A stretch of DNA of 42,043 nucleotides. Source: Coriobacteriia bacterium. GTDB lineage: Bacteria; Actinomycetota; Coriobacteriia; Anaerosomatales; SLCP01. The notes beneath the pieces were generated by a model. That model made no database searches and had not been told where the DNA came from. It was given only the letters and a program-made list of their open reading frames with translations. This document shows positions 12,801-24,800 of this stretch, in pieces. The first letter of the stretch is position 1. Each line of letters starts with the position of its first letter. The translations under genes were made by a program, and so were the position numbers. The stretch is taken from contig JAHYJI010000007.1 of assembly GCA_019429145.1 (NCBI GenBank), positions 1 to 42,043 of the forward strand. Reading direction: 5' to 3'.

Positions 12801-15800
12801 CGGCGCTGAACAGGTAGTTGAAGGTCGCGCTGCCGTACCCCTCGATGCTCAGCGTGTACACGCCGCTCTTCGCACGTACGAGGACCGTCTGGACCTCGGC
12901 GATGGTCGGCATGTCGAGGCCGGTCAGCGTGGTCGGGGTGAGGATGCCGACGCTGTCGTCGGTGTCGTCGGTGTCGTCGATGGTGAGCATGTCGCCCCAG
13001 GCCGGCGAGCCGAAGATGCGGTATCGGTCGCCCGCCTCCGGTGCGACCGGAGCGTCGCCGCCGGGCAGCCACCAGCCGTCGACGGTGACGGTGGTGGCGG
13101 TGTTGGCGACCACGGTGCCGTACGCCTTGACGGCGCCGGCTGCGTCGTAGACCTCGACCGTCATGCCGGCGAGATCGACGAGGTGGAGCGCGCGTACGGA
13201 CTCGTCGGAGATGTCGACCGCGAGTGCGTTCATCGCATCGCCGTCGGCCGCGAGCATCGCGTAGGTGATAGTCGCGATGAAGGTCGCGCGATTGCCGAGC
13301 GCGTCGCGCAGGACGTACTGGAAGGTGTAGGTCTCGAGCGAACTGAACTTCGCACTCGGCGTGAAGGTGAAGACGCCGGCCTGCGCGTCGAACCCGAGCG
13401 TGCCGATCGAGACCTGCGTGAGGACGTCGACCGAGAGCACCTCGATGCCGGACCATGTGCCGGCACCCGGCAGCGCGGCTTCGAACTCGGCGTTCTCGTC
13501 CTCGAGCGTCAGGCCGTCGCCACTCGTGCTCCAGATGGTGCCGACGTAGTCGCTGTCGCCGCCGTCGATGACGAGTAGTGCGCCGATCTCGTCGATCCTC
13601 CGCTCGCGATCGGTCCACAGCGCGGCGCCCTCAGGGGTATCGATGAGCGCATCGTATGCGGCGGTCAGGACTCCGGTCCCGACGCTGATCGTGTCGCGCT
13701 CCGAGCCGGTGTCGAGGAACGTGTGGCCCGCGATGCTCCGGATGATGACCGTGTCACGGCCCGCCCCGGTGGAGATGTAGGTCGCACCCTCGTGCGTCGA
13801 CTCGACGGTGAAGTGGTCGTCGCCCGAGCCGAGCTCGATCCTGAGGACCTCGAGGTTGTGGTAGGCGATGCCGCCCTGGATGTAGCGGCCGGCGATCGAG
13901 GTGTCGCCGCCCATGCCCAGACCCATGAGACGGTCGCTGGTGAGTACGCCGTGGTCGTCGGCGGGGCTGTTGCCGTGATAGATGATGAGCGTGTCGACCT
14001 GCTCCTCCTCCACGACGCGGAAGTTGAGGTTGAGCGGCGCGATCGAGTACTTGTCCCGATACGCCGGCTCGAGCGAGTCGCCCTTGTACGTCGGCCACGG
14101 GCTCGTGAACGTCACGGTGGTACCGGAGATCAGCGGAGCGTACTGGGTCGTTCCGTTGATGACCTCGGCCTGCAGCTGGTATGTCAGGTCGGCGATGCTC
14201 GTCGGCGCGTCAACCGGGTCGTCGTCGTCCACTTCGTAGACGTCGGGCGTCATCGCTCCACGCCGATGCAGGATGATCCGCCAGTCCCCCGCGAAGTCGT
14301 TGAAGATGAAGCCTGCCTGCAGCCACGCGACCGTCGTGCCGAGCACGGACTGGACCGGCGTGCCGCTGACGGTGCCGCTGGCCCCCGTGCCGGAATCGAA
14401 GCCGAACGCAAACGTCGTACCCGGCGTCTCGCTTCTCACGAGGATCCTCGGGATGCCGAGCAGGCTCACCAGGAAGTCAGCCTGGTAGCCTTCGAGCTCG
14501 TCGATCAGCATCGCGAGTTCCTGCGCGATGATCGACACGACGTTCCTGTTCTCCTCGACCGTGTAGTACACCGTCTGATCGCCGACCGTAATACTCCACG
14601 TCTCGCCAGCGGTGGCGTTGCCGCCGAACGACAGCACTGCCTGCAGCCAGCCGCCAAGCGCGTTGATCGCCGCCAGGTCGTCCTGATCAGGCGTTCCGAT
14701 GAACGTCATCGAGGAGCCCGGGGCTCCGCCGTCAAGCGTGACGTTGACGGTGAACGGTGTGTCGTTGGCGATCGAGAGGATGTCCTCGGACACCTTGCGG
14801 ATGTCGAGTTCTGTCCCGAGCAACGGATCGTCGAGGAAGGTGAGCGTGAACGGGTAGTCGTTCATGCGCGGATCGAAGCCGGGCCGCTCCCCTGTCATGG
14901 CGCTGACGTGGACGGCCTCGGGGTTCGTGAGGATCGCCTTGAGGTAGCTGTCCACGTCGGAGTCGTCGGTGCCGGTCGTGACGGTGCCGACCTTGCCCTC
15001 GGCCATCGGGTAGTTGGTCTCGCCCGGCAGACGGAACGGATCGTTGAGGAAGCGCTCCTCGCCGACGCGCAGGCCGCCCTCGATGGTCAGCGGTCCGCGG
15101 ATCGCGTTGACCCGCTCTTCGAGCGCCGGGAACACCAGCGCGTCTCCGCCGTCGACGAAGTCGTCGTCCACAGCCATGACCCAGACCGTCTGCGGCTGGT
15201 TCCAGTCGGACGGCGTGAACAGCAGCTGTGCTGTGATCTTCGCGCCGCCGGCCGTCTGAGTGTTGATGGTGACGGCCGCCGTGACGAGCGTGGCGTCCTT
15301 GCGGTTGATCGTGAGGACACGGCCCCAGACGCTGACGCTGAAGAGGTTCTCGCCGGGCGCGTTGATCTGGGCGGCAAGGCCCGTGGCGATCGTCGCGAGG
15401 TCGTCGCGGAACTTCACGGTGTAGCTGAAGTCGCGCGTCACGCCGCCCGATGTCAGGCTCAGCGTCCAGACCTCACCCTGGGCCGGGAAGCCCTTGAGCT
15501 CGACGGCCACCTGGTCTGCGCCCGTCTTGGAGACGAGCGGGTTGCCGGCCTTGTCGTCCGTCGTGGTCGACCAGTCGCCCCTACTCGCTGGCGTGGCCGC
15601 GTCGACGTAGATGCGGAAGTCGACGAAGAAGGCGAAGGTGCCGCTGATGATGGTGAAGGACACACCGTCAGAACCGGTCTCGACGGTGAAGTCGGCGGAC
15701 AGGCCGGCGATGAGCTGACCGGCGATCTCGGCAAGCGTCGCTCCCGAACCGCTGACCACGATCGGCGTGCCCGGACGGCCCCTCGTGGTGCCGAGCGGAC

Positions 15801-18800
15801 CCGTGACGACCTCGACCGGGGTGACGATCAGGTACCACGTCTCGGTCGCTGCAGGCGTGCCCGTCAGGATGACGTGGGCGCGGTTCGTGGCGACCTTGAC
15901 CTGGATCTCGTTCGCCTCGCCGTAGTTCGACTTGGGATCGAAGGCCTTGTCAGAATCGTAGGTGCGCGTCTGCTGCGGATCGATGTGGACGGTCACGTCG
16001 TCCTTCGGCTGGCCGGTCAGGACGACCTCGTAGCTGTCGGTGACCGGAGCGTAATCCTCGAAGTCCGGGAACTCGACGAAGGGATCGTAGCTGATCTCGA
16101 ACGTCGTGCCTGCAGCGAGCTGTGCCGCCGGCGACGTCTCGGGATCGATCGCCGGATCGTCCCAGACCACGATGTAGTATCCGCGCTCTGCGTCGTACGC
16201 CACGATCGTGGCCGTCTCGCCCGCGTAGTCGCCGGACGTGATGGTGACCGTCTTACCGGCGAGCGAGATCGCGTCGGCGTTCGTGGCATGTCGCTGGAGC
16301 GACACGACGAGGTCGTAGGAGAGACCGGCTACCACGCCCTGCGGATTCGGTGAACTCAGGAAGTACTTGTTCGGCTCGTAGCTGACGACCGAGCCGACCC
16401 TTATCTCGTACCAGCCAGCCTGGGTGAACTCGTACTGGATGAACGGGTCCTTGACCGAGCTGCTGCCCGCGTCCGGCGTGCGAGGATCGGCGTTCTTACC
16501 GTACCAGTCGCTCGCGAGCGGACTGGCAGGATCGATCAGCACCGGAGTGCCACCCGGCTCGGCAGCGTAGTAGAGCTCGAGGGTGACCACGGTCGAGTAC
16601 GCGTAGGTGTAGGTCCTGAGGACCGGGATGGCGATGAAGCCGAAGAGGTACTCGTACTCGACGACCGTGATCGTCGTGACGCCCTCCAGCGGCGTGGCGT
16701 CGTCGATGTCGAACACACCGATGACCTTGCCGGACTTCAGGCCTGCCGAGAGCGTGAACGGATCGTCTCCGGCCTGCATGCCGAGTCTGGTGTCGACGTC
16801 GTTGTCCTCGATGGTGATGATGACCCCTGCCGCGGTCTCGACGTAGGAGGCGTCGTAGATCCCGCTCGTGTCGATCTGCTCGACGAGCAGTTCTGCGATC
16901 CTGCCGACCGTGCGCTTCTCCGGGCTCGGCTCGGCAGGAAGCGTCACGCTGTACTCGACCCCGTCGATGACGATCGTCCAGACCTCACCGGTCCGGTAGC
17001 CCGTCTTCGTGTCGAGGACGAACTGCGCCTCGAGATAGTGGACGCGGTCGTCGTGTTCGTACGTCATGGGCTTGGCGTAGGCCGCCGCACGCAGCTGGCG
17101 CACGTCACCCACGTTGACCGCCGCTCCATCGGTGCCCTTGATCAGTACGATGCCGCCGCTCTCCGCGGAGGCGGTCACGCCGGTCAGGCTGCTCGCGATA
17201 GCCGTCGCGAGCGCGTTGATGGTCGCGTAGTTGCCGGGTGCGGTGAACGACTGCGGCGTGCCCGCCACGGTGATCCACCAGCGGTCGCCGATCTCTGCGG
17301 GCGTGGGCCCGGCGGGATCGAGCGCGACCCGCTGCTCCCAGTAGAGCTTCACGATGCCGCGGAGCACCGGCTGGAGTGCCGGGCTGGGGTCGCGCACTAT
17401 CGTCGCGCTGAGCGCGAACGCCGTGTTGTCGAGGCGGCTCACGTAGACCTTCCCGCCGTCGGCGAACGCGGCCAATCCCGCCGTCCCGTTGACCAGAGAC
17501 GCTAGTGCGGAAGCCACCCCGTTGGCGTTGGCCGAGGAGGTCGCCACCGCGTACGGGTAGGCCGTGGTGCCCACGTAGAGCGTCCAGGTGTCGCCCTGGT
17601 TCGCCGGTCCGGTGAGCGCGATGACCCGCGTGCTTACCGTGCCGATCGACACCGTCTCGGTGGACGGATAGACCTTGAGCGAGACGCTCATCGCAACGGT
17701 GGACTCCATCGTGATCGTCGAGCCGCTCGCACTCGCGTCGACGCCCGTGATGCCGTTAGCGCTGGCGGCGAGAGCGGAGGCGACCGTGCCCGCCGTCGCG
17801 CCGGAGGCCACGTACGTGTAGGTGGTGCCGGCGCGAGTGATCCGAAGCTCGAAGGTGTCCGTGGCGCTTGCCGGCGTCGGCACGACGACCGTCCAGTTCT
17901 TGTTGTCGCCGGAGCTTGCGGCCGCGGAGGGCAGGTCGATCTGGACGATCTCGATCAGGAACGCGGTGCCGTCCAGTCTCGTCACGGTAAGCGTTGAGCC
18001 GTCTGCCACGGCGCGGAATCCGCTGACCGTGCTGAGGGCGGTCGCCATCGACGTCGCTACAGCGCTCGTGGTCGCACCGGTTGCCGTCCTGGTGGCGATC
18101 GTGGTGGTGCCGTCACCTGACTTGAGTGCGACGGTCCAGGTTCCGCTCGGGTAGTTGCGTGAGATGGTGACGGTCTTGCTGCTGTCCGGAGTCGCCTGTG
18201 TCTCCCAGGAGCCCGCGGGTTCGACCGTGACCGCCATCGTGAAGGCGGCGGTCCTCTCGATCACGACGGTGGCGCCGTCGGCATATGAGGTGAATCCGGG
18301 CTGCGCGTTCAGCAGCGACGCCAGCGAGGTGGCGACCTGCGCCGCGGTCTTGCCGGACTCAACGGTGTAGACGGCTGTCGCCGCGACCGTGCCGCCAAGC
18401 TCGCTCACCGTGATCGTCCAGGTCTCGCCGTGGCGGGCTGCCGGGATGTCGATGCGCCCTTGCGTCCAGGGCACCTGCTCGGCACCGGCCATCGTCGCCG
18501 GACGACCGTTGACGGTGATCGTCGCCGTGGGCGCCCAGCCCTCGACGGTGAACCTGAGAGTGAACGGGCTTGCGAGAGCGAGCGTCAGCGTCGCTCCGGA
18601 CGCCGAGGCGCCGGCACCGACTGAGCTCGCGAATCCCGATGCGATCGAGTTCAGACTCGCACCCGCTCCGACCGTGACCGTGTGCGCCACGCCGGAGACG
18701 TAGAGCTTCCAGACCTCGCCTTGCACAGGCGTGCCGGCGAAGGTGACAGAGGCGCTCGCGAAGCTGATGAGCGAGCCGTTCTTGTCGTTCACGCTCACCG

Positions 18801-21800
18801 AGCGCGTCACCCATCCGGCATCCACGTTCTCGTGCACCAGACCCGGAGTCGGTGAGCCGGTGATCGGGAGTCCCGCGAAGTTGAAGCCGTTCGGGTCGCG
18901 GATGATGAGGTGGGCACCGAGCGCGTCCACGAGGACCTCGGAGGGCAGCTGGCCGGTCTCGGCGTCCTCGACGAAGTAGCGAGGCGCCGCGGCAAGCGCT
19001 GCGAGCAGACCCTGGGCGACGTCGAGCAGGGTGTCCCCGGCCTGCACCGTGTAGCTGTAGTTGCGGTACCTCAGACCGAGCGTCCACGTGTCGCCCGGTG
19101 TCACGCTGCCGGTGAGCACGAGGTCGATCATCAGGTAGAACGTCGACGGGTCGATGACCGTTCCGGGCAGCGTATCAGCGTCGCCGAGATCGATCCCATC
19201 CGGTGCCAACATACTCGGATCGATGTAGAAGCGGTACACGTCGAAGCTGCCGTCACCGGCGCCGGAGATGCGCGCGTACGGCGTGGTCGAGTCGATCAGC
19301 TGGAAGCCACCGGGGTTGAGCGGATCGTAGAGGTGGCCGTTACCGACCGACGCATCGTAGAACTGGAAGAAGTACTTGCCGGGATCGCTCTCGGGCGTGA
19401 TGACCTGGCCGTTGCCGAGCTCGTTGTTGGTCTGCTCCTCCTCGAGCACGGGCTCGGGAGCGAAGATGAAGCCTTGGACCGGATGGGCCTCGATCGAGAC
19501 GTGCATCTGGTAGTCGACGCCCTCGGGTATGGTGCCCGTCCCGTACGGCAACCAGTTCGAGATCTCGATGTAGTAGATGCCCTTCTGATCCAGGTAGCCG
19601 GTGAGGTAGTCATCGAGCCACGTCGTGCTTCCTGCGGCTCCGACCGACGGGTCAGAGTAGCCGAGGCCCTGGGCGACGAGCACGTAGGTCCGCTCGTTCT
19701 TGACCATCTCGAGCCGGTAGAGCCTGATCTTGCTCGCCCAGAAGACCGCATCGCCGTACTCGTAGCCGCGGTCGATGTCGATGACGTAGGCCAGACCCTC
19801 GGGGCCTGCCTGCTCCCACATCGCGTCGGTGATCTCGAAGGTGTAGTAGTCGTTGTTGCCGTCACCGGTCGCTACGACCGTGATGTGCGGCAGTTCGTCA
19901 GAGCGCTCGATGTCGACGTGCTCGTTGTCGTTCCACTTGCCCAGATCGATGTCCTGCGCGGTGCGGAACGTGTTGTGCACGAGCGTGGTCTCGTAGAGGA
20001 TCGCCATGCCGAAGTCGCCACGGAACTTGGTGGCCACGGCCGAGGCGGCCACCGTCGTGGGCGCGAATGCGGCGTTGATGGCCGCGGCAAGCCCGTCCGC
20101 GATGTCGCTCAGGTCGTCGCTCCCGCCCTGGGTATAGGTGATCGTCTTGTTGTCGATGACGATCCTCCACACACGCCCGCTCTCGCCCGGGCCGAACAGG
20201 ACGATCGTCGCCGACGCGAACGCGCTCGGGTTGTCCGCATGCGGCACCGGTGAGATGAGGATCAGGGGATCGAGGTCCATCGCGCCGAAGACCGACCCGT
20301 CAAGGTTCGGAGCAACGACGAGGACAACGGGGGTGATCTGGCTCGGATCGAGCACCGTACCGCTGCCGAGGAGCACGCTGTTGCTGACCTCGACGACCAC
20401 GGTCGCGCCGTCGCTCTCGATGATGCGCACGCTCGGAGCGTCATCGTCGGTGATCTTCACGTCGACCGCATCCGGACGCGTCCCGTCCCACATGAGCGGG
20501 GCGACGTAAGTGAACTCGACATCGCCGATGGAGATCGTCCAGGTCTGGCCCTCCTGAACGATCAGACCGCCGGTGAACGTGATCGTGACGTGCAGCGTGT
20601 CTGCCGTGCTGGCGTCCACGAGCTCGAAGCCGAATCCGGTCGGAACGGTCACGGTGACCGTCGGTGCGCCCTCGGCGATGCTGCCGGTGATGGTCAGCAC
20701 GCGCCCGGAGACGGCGGCGTCGTACGCGCCCGCGCTCTCGGTGTCGATCGCCGAGGCGAGCGCCGCGGCCACGTCGGTGAGATCGAGTGACTTGAACTTG
20801 GAGCCGGCGATGAAGCGGTAGTCGACCTCGTCGTAGAGCAGAAGCGTGTCGTCGAGCGTGATGGTCCAGGTGTCGCCCTTGGTGAGCGGCTCGGAGTCGA
20901 CCTCGACGAGCAGGACGAGCTTGGCCCAGTGCGTCGTGCTCGAGCTCGCTGCGATCGTGCCGACGACTACCTCGTCCGCTCCGCCACCGAAGCGGAGCGC
21001 GGTGATGCTCGCGACGTACGAGCGGCTCTTGAAGTCGTCGGACGCGGTGTCTGCAGGCGCGATGGTGAGCGCTGCGGGGCTCGGGCTCTCGGCGACGGTC
21101 ACGGTGTACAGGCCCGGAGCCTCGGCAGCGATCTCGCTCATCAACTGTTGGGCCACCGAGTACAGCGTCGGGTCGGCTTCGCCCTGCTTCTCCGCGGTCA
21201 CGCGGAAGTCGGTCCCGTTGATCCTGAGGATGTAGATGTCTCCCGCATTCACTGGGTCCGTGAGCATGACGGTCATCGCACCGGTGTACGCGCGGACCAA
21301 GTTGGGCACGTCGATGATCGTGATAGAGGAGTCCGGCGGTGAGGCGAGGTCCGCCTCGAACGCCTTCTCGCTCTCGATGGTGATGGTGCCGGCCGAGGTG
21401 TCGACCTCGGTCGTGTACGTCTTGTACGGATCGCCGGCGATCGCAGCGGCAAGCCCCTTGAGCAGGTCGTCGAGGGTGATGTTGAGGAACCCGTCGATGT
21501 TGCCGGTGAACAGGTGGCGGACCCGCGAGAAGTGCACGCCTTCCTTGTCGAAGTCGTCGACCGCCTTGACGGTGACCTGCCTCGGCGTATTCCAGTCGCT
21601 GTCCGTGAAGACGAGCTCGCTCACCTGAGCGCCGCCCATCCATACCGAGAGCTGGTTGTCGTGATCGATCGTGATCGTGACCGTGGTGCCGGGTGCCGGA
21701 GCACGCGTGAGCACCACGTAGTAGTCGTCGCTTAGCGGGATCGCTCCTTCGCCCTCGGCGACGAGAGTCTCGTCGTGGGTCTCGACGACGAGCACCTCAG

Positions 21801-24800
21801 CCGCGTCGTCATCGATCACGTGGACCTGGACGCCGAGCGTGGCGATGCCGTCGTATGCACCGCCGTCGTCGGCGCGCACGCCCTGGATGACGGTGTGCTG
21901 GATGTTGAGGTAGCGCGAGCCCTCGGCCAGTTCGTCGTGAGGCGCGACCACCGTGATGAACTGCGGTATGAACCAGTTGGTCCGGTCGAAGAGGAGCGTA
22001 ACGCCCTTCTCGCTCGGCACGGCGGTGGAGAGATCCGTACCGACGATGAGCGCGATGCCCTTGCCTCCCGCCAGGACCTCGCTCTCTCTGAGCGGTATCG
22101 GGGCAGCTGTCACCCTGACCGTCTCCTCGGGCGAGCGCGTCAGCACGACCGAGTATGTCGCGTACGAGAGACCGTTGGAGTTGAGCGTGTCGCCCTCGAA
22201 GACGCGCAGCTGCTGCGCCACCGTGACGACCACGCCCGGCTCGTCGTTGTCGCCGACCTTGGCCGAGATGCCCTGGACGAACACGTTGTTGTAGTCGGCG
22301 TCGGCACTGGTGACCGTGTGGACGATGAGTCCACTGTGGCCCTGGAGGTCGTTGCTGACGACCGTGATCGCCTGACCGTCGTTGCCGCCGCCCACGTGGA
22401 ACGTGTCGCTGCCCAGCCCGCCGATGATCTCCACCGCAACGCTGTCGTCGGTACTCGCGATGAAGAACCGGTCGTTGCCTTCGAGCGCATCGACGACGAG
22501 CTTCTCGAGACCGGTGTAGGTCACGTAGAGCCCGGCGCCGAAGACGCCCTTGTCTGTGATGACGAAGTCGTCACCGAACTCGGTACCGATCACGACGAGG
22601 GTGTCGAACCCGTCCCCGCCGTCGATGCGCACCGGTGCGTTGACCGTGAACGCGATGAAGTCTGCGCCCTGGCCGCCGTTGATGTTGACGAACGGCGCGT
22701 CCGGATCGTCGGGATTGACCTTGACGAATGCTCTGACCAGGAAGGTATCGTCGTCCTCGTCGCCATACAGGTAGATCTCCGCCTTGTTGCTGTAGACGGT
22801 GAAGTCGTCGTTACCCGCGCCGCCGAAGAACGTCGAGCTCACGCTCGCACCGTTGCTCAGGTAGCCGCGTGTGATGTGGGTGGTCTCGAAGTAGTCCTTC
22901 GGGTCGAGCCCGTTGTCCGGGTTGATCTCGTCACGTGGCGATGCGAAGACCTGCCCTATCTGGAACGTGTCGTCTCCCGCGTCACCGAAGATGACCATCG
23001 GTGCGAGGTTGTCGTCCATGACGAACGTGTCGTCGCCCTCGCGACCGTAGATGACCAGCTTGCCGTTGATGGAGCCCTTGTAGTTGATGCGCTCGACCTC
23101 GCCCGTGTCGATGTCGATAGCCGAGATCGACCCGAGCGGCCCCTCGTGCCAGTTGCGATTGGCCCGCATGAGGAAGTAGTCGTCCCCGCGCGTGCCGTAG
23201 ACGTAGAGATCGTCGATACCGTACACGCCGCTGTCGAACGCGTTGACGATCGCCGACCCCATGCCCGACAGACCGATGTGGTACGTGTCGCTCCCCTCGC
23301 CGCCATCGATGCTCAACTCGTCACCGATGCCGTTGAGGAACGTCTGCTCTCCCTTGTCGTTGTAGTTCACGCGGAAGATGTCGTCGCCCGAGCCGCCGGT
23401 GACGACCGTGGGCCCGTTGATCTTCTCGATGTTCACCACGTCGTTGCCGCCGCCGAGACTGACCTCGGTGCGACCCGGATGCGTGCTCGCGATGTAGAGG
23501 TCGTCCGCCCCCTGCGAGAGGTTCACGAAGAGCTGCTCGAAGGCCTCGTAGTCGATGCCGATGACCATGCCCAGGCCGGACAGCCGGGTCGAGCTCAGCC
23601 TGCCGGCCGCAGCCCCGATGTTGTCCGCGGTGTCACCGGAGTCGTAGACGTAGAGCCTGTCGTCGCTCCCTTCGCCTGCTGTCAGGACGAGACGGGCCCT
23701 GATGGTGTGCAGGCTGCTGTTCGCGGCGGGGTTCAGCGCGTCCGCGTCGCTGCCGACATGCACCGTGTTGTTGCCGTTGCCCGTGTGGATCGTGGTGCGG
23801 TTGAGCACCGTCTCGACGCGGAAGTCGTCGTCGCCGCTGCCGAGCTTGATGAGTGTCTCCTGCATGCCGTAGAAGTGGATCTCGGCGGTCATGTCGAGGC
23901 CGGTCAGCTTCGTCCCGACGAGGTCGTCGACGTTAGTGATGCCGGTCAGCAGACCGCGGTTGTTCTGGCTCTCACCGGTCTCGTCCACCCAGAGGGTGTC
24001 CGGCGCGCCGTCGTTGTGGTTGGTTGCGTCGCTTGCTCCGTAGACGGTGAGCTTCGCCTTGATCTCGTTCGCTGTGCCCAGCGCGTTCGAGAGCTCGAGC
24101 ATCCCGGTGCCGGCATCTCGGTGGTGGACGGCGTTGGTGCCCACGGCGACCTCGTCGTCGGACAGGCCGAGGAACAGGTTCGCCTCCACTCGGAGCTTCC
24201 TGACCGCTACACGGTCGGGCCCGCCCAGCGTGTGAACGCTCACGAGCTCCACGCCCTCGTGACTGATCTGGGTGCGCGGCACGATCGCGCTGCCCGACCA
24301 CTCGTGCGACACGACTTTGCTGGTCGTACCGCTGACGTCGAGCGTGAGCGCGTCGCTGAGCGCGCTGCCGTAGACGTACAGCGCGTCTCCGGCGACGGTC
24401 CCGTCGATCGAGATCGTCGTCGTGATGAGCGGGTTGATCGAGATAACGTAGGTACTCGCACCGCTCAGCGTCGGACCCAGTGTAGAGATCTCGCCTCTCC
24501 ACGGAGTGACCGTGCGGGCCGCAGTGCCGATGTAGATGGTGTTGTCGACGTCGTTGATGACGAGCGTGGTGCCGGACGCACCCGTGAGCACCGCCCTCTC
24601 GAAGATACCGTTGAGCTGCTCGACCGTCGCACCCGCGGCGTAGCGATCGTAGGTCGGGTGCGCGCCCGGTGCCGTCAACGTGCCTACCACGAACGTGTCG
24701 TGGAAGAGCGACATGTCCGCATCGTGGCTCTCAACGAGCGTGTCGATGCCGCCCGCGTCGATGAAGACGTCGAGGCCTCGTCCGCCGGTCATCGTGTCGT

